A stretch of DNA of 64,000 nucleotides from Gerris lacustris. Lineage: Eukaryota > Arthropoda > Insecta > Hemiptera > Gerridae. The notes under the pieces are model-generated. The model was not told the DNA's origin and made no database searches. It was given only the letters and a program-made list of their open reading frames with translations. Made by a program: the position numbers and the translations under genes. Positions 1 to 12,935 of the stretch are shown piece after piece. The DNA is taken from positions 55,509,044 to 55,573,043 of the forward strand of contig OX578277.1 of NCBI GenBank assembly GCA_951217055.1, given 5' to 3'. Each line of letters opens with the position of its first letter. The stretch's first letter is position 1.

Positions 1-1416
1 AACTCAATAATTAGATGATCCGATTTCTTGATCTTTTAATGACTTCATTAAAAGATTCTTAAGGAATTATAGGATTCTTTAATTATATTTTGGCCTATCA
101 TACAGGAAGGTTCCTTTCTAAAATTAGAAAAGTGCTTTTAATCTCAAACAAAAACAATATTTTTTTCAGCATTAATACGATTCTTAATTAGAATTAATAT
201 ACATATATATTGGATTATAATTGGAACCATTTTTTTTAACCGTTAAAGTTTTTGGAAATAAGCATTCAGGACAATATGAGTTACAAATAACGGGATATAC
301 TGAATTCTTATATTCTCTTATAAGAGACGTACCTACAAATAATTTTTTTATTTTCTCAAATCTTAATAGACGTCAGAATACTGTGAAATGGTGCCGCCTA
401 TCCATCATTCATCAGGACTTAAGATACAATCACTCTTAAAGGAACAGTCTCACGGCCTCGCTTCTATCCTTAATATGGATATCCATTCACTTTTTTCAAC
501 AAAATATAACTAGAGCTACTGAGCCTTGAACCTTGCGATATTCTTAACAAAGAACTTATATTTTATCCTTCAATGGACTATAAGAAGATAATTTTAAACT
601 ATTTAACGCCAACCTTCTTCCTTCTTAAAAAAAAAGTTATATTAAAAGTAATAGTACTTTTTTCAAATAATTATTTATTTGAGAAAAAAAAATTGATTTC
701 ACGGTAATTCTAATCTTGAATAACCTCAGATTATTTATTTTAAAATGGATTACCGAATTAAGAAAAAAAATAATGGATTATTATTTAGTTATATTCAAGG
801 ACTCACACCTCACGCACTTAATGCAATCCAGGTATATTTATTTAAAAAAATCGTGATAAATATTTTAAATTACAGTATACTATATTTTAATAAGAAAGGT
901 CATTAACAAAATATATCAAGCTATATATTAAAATAAAAAATATTTCATTTTACAAAAAAAAAATTAAATTGAAAAATTTACCTATAATAAATCTTAAGTG
1001 GGATTTCTTAAGGTGACAAAACTATACTAACTCCAATCGTTGTATGAACAATTCAACTCAAATAAATCCAAAGAATTAAGGGATTTTTCTTGAATAGAAA
1101 ATAAAAACAGTTTTCCATAAGAAATATAGAAAAGTCAACTCAAATTTAAATTTTATTATAATAAGTATAAACAAAATTTGAAAGTATTGAGTGTTTTACA
1201 TTGGCAATTATAATGGATTATAATATAGATTCATTATGCTCATAAGGAAATTAAATTGTTCCATACTGGGCATTGATGGTGATGGACTAATATAGAAGCC
1301 GAAAACTGTAACTTACTTTTACTTTAAACATTTAATGATATACCATGTAATTTCAACTTTAAACCAATAAACCTAATTAACTATCAATAATGTCAACTCT
1401 TTTTAATTATATCAAC
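1..1416. other. AT-rich non-coding DNA, no gene seen
   Basis: The stretch is AT-rich with many short A and T runs. The only open frames are short (about 70 codons), have no recognisable motif and occur at the rate expected by chance. I see no RNA gene or clear mobile element here. Confidence 0.7.
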
Positions 1417-1532
1417 AGAGGTTGGTAGAAAGTAACACGACAATATTTGTTATCACTACAGTGTTATATAAAATATATGTGTATAAATTGAGGTGAAAAT
1501 ATTGCGTTGTGTTACTTTCTACCAACATCTCT
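1417..1532. repeat. Small foldback (hairpin) repeat, MITE-like
   Basis: Two arms of about 30 bp (1417-1447 and 1497-1532) are near-perfect inverted copies sharing the core GTTGGTAGAAAGTAACAC. They are separated by about 50 bp of AT-rich loop. I could not find a convincing target-site duplication, so the class is unknown. It could be a miniature inverted-repeat element or the remnant of one end pair. Confidence 0.6.
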
Positions 1533-2439
1533 AGTCATAATTACGAAGTGGTACCACAAAATCTCAGTCAAAACAACAAATTATTTCTATTCCTTTTATA
1601 AATCTTTTATATTAGTTTCCCTTTTGTTTATAGCTGGGAGTCGTCAACATTTTTGACTCCCTATACCAATATAAAAACATTCTATCAAAGTTTAGGGTCA
1701 ACACACACACACACACACTGATTAACAACGTTAAAAAACTGATTAAAAAAACTCAATAATCGTCATTTTTATGCAAATTATCAAAGCGTGTTATGTATTA
1801 TAAATAACCAACTGATGTGTTATACAGCATAAATGAATATCTTATAATACTATATCTTATAAGGCCACTATTATTTTTATCGACTAAAAATTTAGGGAAT
1901 AAAAAAATAATTAAACTAAAGAGTTTTGAATGGCTCCAGGAAAGGCGGTGAGAATGATAATATTTCTCAGAGGTCTAGGACAATGCAGACAAATATTAGA
2001 TTACAAACAACACAACCGAGAACGATTCCTAAACCGCAATCAGTGCAATCGGATAATTTACTTGCATGATAATTCTTTTCATTTATTTTTATTTTTTTGC
2101 AACTTGATCTTTTAATTAAAATAGTTAAATCAGATATTACTTGAAGATAAATATATAAATGAATAATGTTTTAAATGGACGTTAAAATATAAAAGTAAAT
2201 AAGTTAATATGCAGTAAGTTTATAGTAGGAGATTCTAGTATTTATACGAGAAAAGGTAAATATTTGAAATAAAAAAAACAAAAAAATTTCATTTCTTCAT
2301 TTCATGGAAACAAATTTAGTCATGAATATCTTTTAGGATATTGAATCCACATATCGACATTTCAATCCTTTTCCATGAAGTCGACAAAACCAGTATGAAT
2401 TTGTCTAATTGATATAATTAATTTTTTATTCATGGATTT
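1533..2439. other. AT-rich non-coding DNA with a short AC microsatellite
   Basis: There is no gene signal. A perfect (AC)9 tract lies at about 1701-1718. The rest is unremarkable AT-rich sequence. Confidence 0.65.
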
Positions 2440-3545
2440 TTCAGGTGTTATTAAAAGTAATCAAATTTGTATCATTTTCATAACTTTAATTGTGAGACGT
2501 TTCAACCCTTTGTGTAAGGTCATCTTCTTATCCCATTTTTAGGGTCCGTAGGCAAAACCAAGGACCCTTATATTTTCCTCTCTGTCCGTCCGTCCTGTCG
2601 CGTGCTATCAAGGCTACACCTTTCGTCCGATCACTTTGAAATTTGGCATGTATGTGTCTTGTACCTACCCACATATTTTAAAAATATAGTTCTTTATTAA
2701 TAAAAAATATATAATTCTTTGGATATAACTTTGATAGGGCGAGCGTAGGCAAGTTTGAACCAAGTTTGAACTCTATCTCGCTTATGTGAAGTGCAAAAAA
2801 TCTGAAAAAATTCCTGAACATTCTTCAACCAAAAGTAAAGATGCCACTTTTTGGAAAAAAAAATGTGTGTTTGTATTTCGAAAAAAATATTATTTTATTT
2901 TTTATTGACAAAATAGGTTTTTTTATAATTATGGTCTTTTCGATGTATTTATATGGTTGTAGTCCGGTTCAGTGGCAAAAAAAATCTTTATCAGAGTGTG
3001 TTTTGAGAATATCAGACCCTTAAAATAGTTCAAATTTTAAAAAAATTAAAAAAATTTTTTTTTAGCATTTTAAAAAAACACTTTATACACTTTATGGTTA
3101 AACACTATATAGTGTGGCCTACGGACCCTCGCTGTGTGCTGACTAGCACACACTTGACCTGTTTATTTCTTTAATTCAGTGTAGCATGGTAGAGACTTAT
3201 AAATGGTAAGTTTTATTTGATGTATTGTTAAGAAATGTATTGACTGTATTTTAAACGTATGATATGATAAATATTTTTCTTAAAATAATTATATCACCTC
3301 CATTTCATCATCAGTTCGTCATTTTTATCATATCATACGTTTAAAATTCAGTCAATAAATTTTTTAACAATACATAAAATAAAACTTACCATTTAAGTAA
3401 GTCTCTACCATGCTACACTGAATCACTGAATTAAAGAAAAAATGTGATAAGAAGATGACCTTACACAAAGGGCCGAAACGTCTTACAATTAAAGTTATGA
3501 AAATTATATAAATTTGATTACTTTAAAAATACATCAATAAAACAT
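2440..3545. mobile_element. Long foldback element split by a nested insertion
   Basis: The outer arm 2453-2533 is the inverted copy of 3444-3524 (shared core AAGGTCATCTTCTTATC). The inner arm 3166-3288 is the inverted copy of 3317-3440 (shared cores GTGTAGCATGGTAGAGACTT and CGTATGATATGATAAA). Put together, the right arm is one continuous sequence of ~210 bp, while the matching left arm is broken between 2534 and 3165 by about 630 bp of unrelated sequence. The simplest reading is a foldback DNA element with a short central loop near 3290-3316 whose left arm was later hit by another element. No transposase is present. Confidence 0.75.
2537..3165 (+). mobile_element. Nested non-autonomous element with AGGGTCCGTAGGC inverted ends
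   Basis: The inverted motifs AGGGTCCGTAGGC (2541-2553) and GCCTACGGACCCT (3117-3129) bracket about 590 bp. At the left end the motif also forms a local hairpin with GGACCCT near 2562. Beyond the right motif lies an 8-bp perfect hairpin, TGTGTGCT-GACT-AGCACACA (3133-3152). The interior starts with a GTCCGTCCGTCC tract and a line typical of short repeats common in insects. The insertion point in the flanking foldback arm is clear to within a few T residues. The combination of inner inverted motifs plus a 3' hairpin resembles the layout described for Helentron-related non-autonomous elements, but this is inference; a TIR-type MITE is the alternative. Confidence 0.6.
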
Positions 3546-3649
3546 TAATTATACAAATTTAAAGAAGGTGTCAAGTTTAACAACTGTTTGTATATTATAT
3601 TTATTATATTTATTATATAATTATATAATACTAATTGTCCAAGCTTTTT

Positions 3650-5000
3650 TTTTCCCTGGGGGAGGTAGGGGGGAGTCGGGGGGGGGAGAGGGTCGGGTCC
3701 GGTCCCGACAGTGTGAAAAACGACGCTCGCCGTCCTCAGATTACCCGTTTTCGAGATATTCCCGTCGGGAAGGCCCGTTTTCCCGGCGGCTCCGGGGGGG
3801 CGCGGGTGTCGGAAAAAAAATATTCCGGCCCCGGGGCGTCGTGGGGCCCCCCGGGGGGAACGTCTTTTGTTGGAAACTTTTTCCCCCCCGACGCACGGGG
3901 GGGGCGCTAAAATTCGAAAACACCCGATTTTGGGGCCTTTTTCGGACGCCCGTATCTTTTTCCCCGTTCACTTTAAAAAAAAAACAAAAAACTATTTTTT
4001 TCTAAATTTCCTGCCCTACAAAAAAGGTCCTTTGGACCGGACCGCTGCGGTCCTCCGTTTTCGAGTTACGCGGAAAAAACCGTTTTTCGCGGGGAAAAGA
4101 AAATTTAAAAAAATCGCGGCGCGGCAACCGCGCGCGCTGAATTTTTTATACTCTGATACATTTTAGGGGGGAGTCCTACGGGTGAGAAAATACCCCCCCG
4201 GGATTTTCCCTACTTTCCGTTTGGCGTCGGGAACCCCCCCCGTTTTACCGCGAAACGGAAAATGCGAAAAAAAAATTTTCGTCATTTTTTTTCTCCGAGA
4301 CTAAAAGCACCGGAAATACCGTTGGAAGGGCGTCCGGTAGGTACGAGGGATGCCTTTCGAGAAAAAAATACGGGGGGGCGGTGGATGGAGGGGGGCGGCG
4401 GCGGGGGCGGACCGCGTCCCGTCGGAGGGCCGATTTTCGCTTTTTTTCGGCCGACCCCGCCGGCTTCCGACATGGGGGAAAACCCTTATTTTTGGGAATT
4501 TCCCGACGGGACTCACAGGGTAGTTCGGGCGTAAGACGGTCTACGAGAACCCGTTTTCCATTCTTCTTAGCTAACGACATTTTTCCCGTGGGGGGGCGAA
4601 AACCCCCATTTTGGGCCGATTTCGGCCGAAAAACACGACTTTGCCCGCTTGGGGTGTGGGGGCTTTGTCTTATATTTGGGAATTTCCCGACGGGACTCAC
4701 AGGGTATTTCCGGTGTACGGTCCGCTTCGAGGGCCCGGTCGATTTTTTTTTTCACCGCAAACGGTTCTCTTCCTGGAGGGGGAAATGTGAAGAAATTCGA
4801 AATTTCGTACTTTTTTTTTTTTCACTTCGGGGCCCCCGTAGCCCCCCTTAAAATGCGATTAGGCGAACGAAACTTACGGGGCGTCTGACCCCGTCTGTCC
4901 TCTACACGAAACCTCTTTCGTTTTTTTTTCGCCGGTTTCCGGGCGCCGTACGGGGGGGAAAAAATCCGAAAACAGTGAAATTTCAGTTAACGAGTTGCAA
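3650..5000 (+). repeat. GC-rich, homopolymer-dense head module of element 1
   Basis: The module has long G, C, A and T runs (often 7-10 bases) packed together. The same order of landmarks is seen at 40810-42130 and 47200-48320. One landmark is a conserved short hairpin, GGACCG-CTG-CGGTCC, near 4037, with counterparts near 41207 and 47587. Frames are broken differently in the three copies, so it does not look like coding sequence. Confidence 0.6.
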
Positions 5001-5860
5001 AAAAGTATTTGTATCTCCTCCTAGGGTTTTAAAAGTGGGGAATTGGGACCAACTGCACCTTTTCAGGTTGGGTGTCGGACACACCAACGAGCCCTTCTTT
5101 TTTTGAAATTTCGATTTTGGGGCCCCCCCCCGAATTTTTGAAATTTTCGTCTGCCCATAACTATTTCCCTATTTATTTTATGGGGCCCTTGATTTTTTCA
5201 CGTGTAGACATATGTAATAAATAACACTATACAAAAAATCAGGTCCCTACGACTTATAGTTTTCGAGAAAAAAAATGACGAAATTTCGAAATTTTCGATT
5301 TTTTTGACGCTACCATTTATACCGCTTTTTTCGACTTTAAACCGCCTTAGCTCCCTCTATAATGCGAATATAGGGTTGATTTTCGGTGGGCGTCTTTATT
5401 TCACGGTGCTTTTCCGAAATCTTCTTCCATTTTATTTTCACCGGTGCTTGGGCGCAGTGGGGGGGCCCGAATATCTTTTTAAGGGCTTTTTTGAAATTCT
5501 ACAAATCGACATAGCGTTTTCCCTGTATCCCGTGGAGAAAAACTCTAATGGCCTTTTTTGTAGCCCGCAAATAGGCCTTTAAGTCCATATAAGACACGAC
5601 GCGGTCGGACCTAAAGTACGCCCACTACGAGAGATTGAAATTTAATTACGTACTAAAAACCCAATTTTCACCCGTTCTTAGCCTCTTAAATTTCCCCAAA
5701 TTGCTTTTTAAGGGTAACATTATAGTTTTTCTTAATCGCCTTGCCAAAACCTTTAAAATGATATATATGTCGACCCGATCGGGCGACTTTCGATTTTCGC
5801 TAAAATAATCACGGGTCCTAGCCTAGCTTCATTTTGGGGGAAAAAAAAATTTTTTTTTTT

Positions 5861-6125
5861 TGGTCGACGACCCCACATGTGTTATACATGGTTGGAAAGC
5901 TAATTTTTTTTTAATAGGGGAGACACTCTCGAACTTTTTTCTTCGCGACCAATATTTTCCGAGAAAAGCCCGAAAAACATGGTTTCCCGCCAAAAAGTTC
6001 AAATGTTTGAACGCCATTATCTCGGAAAGTATTGGTCGGGGAAAAAAATTTTCAAGAGTAGGACCCCCCCCTGAAAAAAAAAAATCTTTCCAACCATGTA
6101 TAACACGTATATGGTTGTCGACCAA
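5861..6125. repeat. Large imperfect dyad inside the ~983-bp unit
   Basis: The left arm begins TGGTCGACGACC...CATGGTTGGAAAG and the right arm ends CTTTCCAACCATG...GTCGACCA. Inside them CGACCAATATTTTCCGAGA faces TCTCGGAAAGTATTGGTCG, and the centre is GTTCAAATGTTTGAAC (5997-6012). The unit could therefore fold into a hairpin of about 265 nt. This explains why open frames on the two strands give similar peptides. Copies of the same dyad lie near 6844-7108, 43024-43287, 44005-44266, 44983-45245, 45966-46229 and 49224-49487. Confidence 0.75.
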
Positions 6126-8012
6126 AAAATTTCCCGAAATCGAGAACCGCAAAATCAGGGAAATTTCGACAAATATTTGGAAGGTGGTCCGATTTTCACC
6201 AAATTTGGTATACACCCGTTGTTCGACACCACAAAAAGGATTATAAAAGAATTTTCCCGAAAAAAATTTTTCCGGGCACCCCCCATAATTTTGAAATTTG
6301 TATATGCCCATAAAATTCTTTTTGGCGCACCTACAGGGTTCTTAATTTTTTGTCATGTAGAAAGCCGTAATAAATGACGCTATGCGAAAAATTAGGGTTC
6401 TAAGGCTAAAACTTTTTGGGGAAAAAAATGTTGAATTATTTGGGGGTCAGTCTAAAATTGATAAATTCACACTTTTCCGAGGTTCTAAGTGGCTCAACTT
6501 TTTCCCCGTATCCTGTGGAGAAAAACTCTATAGGCCTTTTTTGTAGCCCGCAAGTAGAGCTTCAAGCCCATATAAAACACGATGCGGTCGGACTTATAGT
6601 ACGCCCACTACGAGAGATTGAAATTGAATTACGTACTAAAATCCCAATTTTCACCCGTTCTTTGCCTCTTAAATTTCCCCAAATTGCTTTTTAAGGGTAA
6701 AATTATAGTTTTTTTTAATCGCCTTGCCAAAACCTTTAAAATGATATATATGTCGACCCGATCGGGCGACTTTCGATTTTCGCTAAAATAATCACGGGTC
6801 CTAGCCTAGGTTCATTTTGGGGGAAAAAAAAATTTTTTTTTTTTGGTCGACGACCCCACATGTGTTATACATGGTTGGAAAGCTAATTTTTTTTTAATAG
6901 GGGAGATACTCATGAACTTTTTTCTTCGCGACCAATATTTTCCGAGAAAAGCCCGAAAAACATGGTTTCCCGCCAAAAAGTTCAAATGTTTGAACGCCAT
7001 TATCTCGGAAAGTATTGGTCGGGGAAAAAAATTTTCGAGAGTAGGACCCCCCCCTGAAAAAAAAAGATCTTTCCAACCATGTATAACACGTATATTGTTG
7101 TCGACCAAAAAATTTCCCGAAATCGAGAACCGCAAAATCAGGGAAATTTCGACAAATTTTGGGAAGGTGGTCCGATTTTCACAAAATTCGGTATACACCC
7201 GTTGTTCGACACCACAAAAAGGATTATGAAAGAATTTTCCGGAAAAAAAAATTTCCGGCCCCCCCCCCCCTAATTTTGAAATTTGTATATGCCCATAAAA
7301 TTCGTTTGGGCGCATTTACGGGGTTCCTAAATTTTTTTCGGGTAGAAAGCCGTAATGAATGACGCTATGCAAAAAATTAGGCTTCTAAGACAACAACTTT
7401 TTGGGGAAAAAAAAGTTCAATAATCTGGGGTTCAGTGTAATATTAATAAATCCACACTTTTTCGGGGTTCGGAGTGGCTCAACTTTTTCCCCGTATCCTG
7501 TGGAGAAAAACTCTATTGGCCTCTTTTGTAGCCCGCAAACAGACCTTTAAGCCCATATAAGACACGACGCGGTCGGACCTAAAGTACGCCCACTACGAGA
7601 GATTGAAATTGAATTACGTACTAAAAACCCAATTTTCACCCGTTCTTAGCCTCTTAAATTTCCCCAAATGGCTTTTTAAGGGTATAATTATAGTTTTTCT
7701 TGATCGCCTTGCAAAAACCTTTAAAATAATATATATGTCGACCCGATCGGGCGACTTTCGATTTTCACCTAAAAAACCACAGGTATAGGGGTATAAATTT
7801 TTGTACGAAAAAATTTTTTTTTATGAATTATCTGGGGTTCTGTGTAATATTAATAAATCCACAATTTTCCGCTCTTTGAAGTGGCCTAACTTCTTCCCTG
7901 TATCCCGTGGAGAAAAACTCCAATAGTCTTTTTTGTAGCCCTCAAATAGATCTTTAAGCCGATATAAGACACGATGCGAACGGACCTCAAGTACGTCCTC
8001 TACGAGAGATTA

Positions 8013-11000
8013 AATATTATCCAAGATAATCAAATTCTCTATTAACTCATACACCTATATACTATAGAAATCATGCAAATATAATGAAAATAGAGAATAG
8101 CCACATATGACCCAACTAAGTATTAACATTGATAAAATATGGACATCTAGAAAACTTATGAATGAAAATAGAGTTCTTTTTTTATTATGACAGCCGTATA
8201 ATGAAGTTCAAGTTTAATAATATATACTTTGGTAGAGGAATAGAAATGCTTATAAATTTTCAAAGGTTGTTATTCAGGTATAGAGTTCAGGTGAAGTATT
8301 TCTAGGCATCGCCTACTGTATCGGCTAATCTCCAGTCCCGTAACTATTGTCTCTCCAGGTACATAAAGGATGGGCAAATATAATTGAATACTCCAAACTT
8401 TTCTTTGATTCTATTTAATAAAATATTACAATTATATTGTAGCTTATTATACTTTACTATACCGTAAATAATTTGTATATTCCAAATGAATTGGCTAAAA
8501 ATATAATGCAGATGCAGTATGTTATAATATAAACTTTGGATATTATACGGGGAATCAGAAACAAGTTAGCATTATGAAACATTTTAAAATAAATATAATA
8601 TAAATATCTTCAATGATCGGAGCAAACTATAATGCATTTGCAGTTAATTATATTAAAATATACAGTTGAATAAAGAAACGTTAACGAGTAATATCACAAA
8701 GTCTTATATTAATGTAATAGAATAATCGTATCATATATGCTCCTACACTGTACAGAATGACGTTATAATATCCCTCTACAGTCATTAAGTTAAGTTGTAC
8801 AGTAAATATGATATTACCTAATTAATTTCATTTCTACGGTGTATTATTACCGACAATAAAGCATTTTAAATGTTAATAAAAATATTTAGAGTCCTAGAAA
8901 AGAGGGGAGACAAATACCTTTCGACTAATCTTCAACTCATCTTCCCGTAGACACGGATAAATTAAGTGCTCAGGATAGTCTTTTTTAAGATTTAAATAAT
9001 ATATTAATTGTACTTTTACTTGGATTCCAATTGAAAAGAATAGAATATTATTATAACATGTGATGCTATAAATATAATGCTTACAATAATGCTATAATGC
9101 TTAGAATGACGTTATTATATCCCCCGGACATTAGATAAAAAAAAACACAGAACACAGAAGATAGGTCAGGAAAAACATTTGCTACAATATAAGGTAACAA
9201 ATAATAAATATTTTAGTCATTAAATACCATCGCCAGTTGTTTAGTACATATGATGTTACCCAATTTATTTCATTTATACAGTGTATTTTTGTTGAAAGTA
9301 AAAATATTAAAATGTTAATAAAAATATTTATAGAGTCGTAGAAAAGAGGTGAGAAAATGTGAAGGGTTTGGAGCAGGTAAATTGTTTTCCTTGGTTCAAC
9401 TACTGGGGTCTGACCTTCCAACTAATCTTCAAGTACCGTAACATTGTACAAATTGAGTGCTCAGGATCTTCTTCTTTTAGATTTAAAAATATATCAATTC
9501 GCCTTTTACTCCAATTCCAATAAAATATTATTATAATATGTGATACTATAATGCTTAGAATGACGCTATAACATCCCACAGACATTAGACACAAAACATT
9601 ACAGGAGAAGTATGTGAAAAAATTTAATGTAACAACTTGGATTCCAATTGAAAATAATAAAATATTATTATAATATGTGATACTAAAAATTTAATGTAAC
9701 AACTTGGATTCCAATTGAAAATAATAAAATATTATTATAATATGTGATACTATACTGCTTAGAATGAAGCTATAACATCCCACAGACATTAGACACAAAA
9801 CATTACAGGAGAAGTATGTGCAAACATTTAATGTAACAACTTGGATTCCAATTGAAAATAATAAAATATTATTATAACATGTGATGCTATACTGCTTAGA
9901 ATGACGTTATTATATCCCCCAGACATTAGATACAAAAAATACACAGAAGATATGACAGGAAAAATATTTGCTAAAATTTATGGTAACAAATAATAAATAT
10001 TTTAGTCATAAAATACCTTCCGCCAGTGGTTTAGTACATATGATGTTACCCAATTTATTTCATTTATACATTGTATTTTGCAGAAAGTAAACCAATTTAA
10101 AATGTGAATAAAAATATTTATAGAGTCTTAGAAAAGAGGTGAAAAAAAAATGAAGGGCTTGGAGCAGGTAAATTGTTTTCCTTGGTTCAACTACTGGGGT
10201 CTGACCTTCCAACTAATCTCCAAGTCCCGCAACATTGGCCTAATCGAGTCCTCAGGATCGTCCTTTTTAAAATTATTATATAAATCAATTGTACTTTTAC
10301 TTGAATTCAAATTGAAAATAATAGAATATTATTATAATATGTGATGCTATACTGCTTAGAATGACGTTATTATATCCCCCAGACTTAAATACAAAAAAAA
10401 CAAAAAACACACAAGATAGGACAGGAAAAACATTTGCTGCAATTTAAGGTAACAAATAATAAATATTTTAGTCATTAAATACCATCGCCAGTTGTTTAGT
10501 ACATATGATGTTACCCAATTTATTTCATTTATACAGTGAATTTTTGTTGAAAGTTAACCGATTTAAAATGTTAATAAAAATGTTTATAGAGTCGTAGAAA
10601 AGAGGTGAGAAAATGTGAAGGGTTTGGAGCAGGTAAATTGTTTTCCTTGGTTCAACTACTGGGGTCTGACCTTCCAACTAATCTTCAAGTACCGTAACAT
10701 TGTACAAATTGAGTGCTCAGGATCTTCTTCTTTTAGATTTAAAAATATATCAATTCGCCTTTTACTCCAATTCCAATAAAATATTATTATAATATGTGAT
10801 ACTATAATGCTTAGAATGACGCTATAACATCCCACAGACATTAGACACAAAAAATTAAAAGAAGATATTATTAGTTATAAGATATTACCTATTTCATTTC
10901 ATTTCTACGGTGTACTATTGCCGACAATAAACCAATTTAAATGTTAATAAAAATGTTTAGAGAGTTCTAGAAAACAGGTGAGACAAATACCTTTCTACTA

Positions 11001-12735
11001 ATATTCAACTCATCTTCCCGTAAACACGGATAAATTAAGTGCCTCAGGTTAGTTTTTTTTAAGATTTAAAAATATATCAATTGTACTTTTACTTGGATCC
11101 CAATTGAGAATAATAGAATATTATTATAACATGTGATGCTATACTGCTTAGAATGACGTTATTATATCCCCCGGACTTAAATACAAAAAAAACAAAAAAC
11201 ACACAAGATAGGACAGGAAAAACATTTGCTGCAATTTAAGGTAACAAATAATAAATATTTTAGTCATTAAATACCATCGCCAGTTGTTTAGTACATATGA
11301 TGTTACCCAATTTATTTCATTTATACAGTGAATTTTTGTTGAAAGTTAACCGATTTAAAATGTTAATAAAAATGTTTATAGAGTCGTAGAAAAGAGGTGA
11401 GAAAATGTGAAGGGTTTGGAGCAGGTAAATTGTTTTCCTTGGTTAAACTACTGGGGTCTGACCTTCCAACTAATCTTCAAGTACCGTAACATTGTACAAA
11501 TTGAGTGCTCAGGATCTTCTTCTTTTAGATTTAAAAATATATCAATTCGCCTTTTACTCCAATTCCAATAAAATATTATTATAATATGTGATACTATAAT
11601 GCTTAGAATGACGCTATAACATCCCACAGACATTAGACACAAAAAATTAAAAGAAGATATTATTAGTTATAAGATATTACCTATTTCATTTCATTTCTAC
11701 GGTGTACTATTGCCGACAATAAACCAATTTAAATGTTAATAAAAATGTTTAGAGAGTTCTAGAAAACAGGTGAGACAAATACCTTTCTACTAATATTCAA
11801 CTCATCTTCCCGTAAACACGGATAAATTAAGTGCCTCAGGATAGTTTTTTTTAAGATTTACAAATATATCAATTGTACTTTTACTTGGATTCCAATTGAA
11901 AATAATAGAATATTATTATAACATGTGATGCTATACTGCTTAGAATGACGTTATTATATCCCCCGGACTTAAATACAAAAAAAAAAAAAAACACACAAGA
12001 TAGGACAGAAAAAACATTTGCTACAATTTAAGGTAGCAAATAATAAATATTTCAGTCATTACATACCATCGCCAGTTGTTTAGTACATATGATGTTACCC
12101 AATTTACATAGCCCAGTGTTTTCCATTTATTAGTTATAAGATATTACCTATTTCATTTCATTTCTACGGTGTATTATTGCCGACAATAAACCATTTTAAC
12201 TGTTAGTAAAAATATTTATAGAGTCGTAGAAAACAGGTGAGACAAATACATTTCAACTTATCAAGTCCCGTAACACGGATGAATTGAGTGCTCAAGATCG
12301 TCTTTTTTTTAAGATTTAAAAATAAATCAACTCTACTTTTAGTTTGATTTTAATTGAAAGTAATAGACTATCAGTATAGTATATAAATATGATACTATAC
12401 TGTACAGACTGCTATTGCTATGGTGTATCATTGCCGAAAGTAAATTAAATTAAATGATAATAAAAATCTTTAACGAGTCGTATAAAACATTAATAAATCA
12501 CAGAAGTTAGGATTGGACTGGAATAAATATTTGCTAATATTTACAGTAACTAATAATAAATATTTTAAAGTCCTATTTATGATTTGAAAAAAATCATGCC
12601 TACATTTAATTTGATTTTGATTTAAATTAATATAATATCAGTATAATATACGACAATATAATGTATAGTATGACGTTGTAATATCCCTCAATTTTGACGC
12701 TCTCTCATAGAGAAATAAATATTATATACTTCCAT
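8013..12735. repeat. AT-rich satellite region, main period ~792 bp
   Basis: Diagnostic lines recur in order. One is a line containing CTTAGAATGACGTTATTATA followed by a C run (near 9108, 9895, 10355, 11148, 11940). Another is a block ending TTCCAACTAATCTTCAAGT (near 9410, 10670, 11460). The two units at about 10440-11230 and 11230-12020 are almost identical; the others are diverged or partial. Each 792-bp period itself holds two diverged half units of about 400 bp. Short minus-strand frames that repeat exactly at 9400, 10656 and 11448 follow the repeat and are not genes. Confidence 0.75.
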
Positions 12736-12935
12736 TTTAGGACATCATAATTGTAAGATATGGTGAGATTAGTCTCAGGTATTACTGATGTTGAATTAAT
12801 ATTTTATATAAGAAAACTGTTTGTTCTATAAATAAAAAAGACTGCATTTATCGGATTTATGAATCCAAAAATATTAGCGTGAAACTTGACATTTCTTCAA
12901 TTTTTTAATTATAATTTGTTTCATTCATGTTATGA
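12736..12935. other. AT-rich spacer
   Basis: Nothing recognisable lies between the satellite and the following 65-bp array. Confidence 0.5.

Larger units (their letters stand above)
3628..8012 (+). mobile_element. Non-coding Helitron-like element 1, 5' portion
   Basis: The segment starts at an ATACTAATTG tract and continues with a GC-rich head (about 3650-5000) that is homologous to the heads of elements 2 and 3 (40800 and 47190). ~983-bp units follow; a perfect CCCGATCGGG palindrome marks each one (5774, 6757, 7742). The third unit is an internally deleted version: it jumps from about 7785 to text normally found some 600 bp further on, so its dyad part is missing. The match to the family stops at about 8012, shortly after the GAGAGATT motif, without reaching a 3' end. 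Open frames on both strands are by-products of the repeats. It may be the 5' half of the element whose 3' end is at 39956-40783. Confidence 0.65.

Noticed and set aside
1701..1718. AC microsatellite as a finding
   Set aside because: A short, common type of simple repeat with no further signal.
5829..7362. Frames on both strands of 90-167 codons sharing peptides such as VIHGWK
   Set aside because: They mirror each other because of the dyad in the ~983-bp unit and are not conserved as one frame between units.
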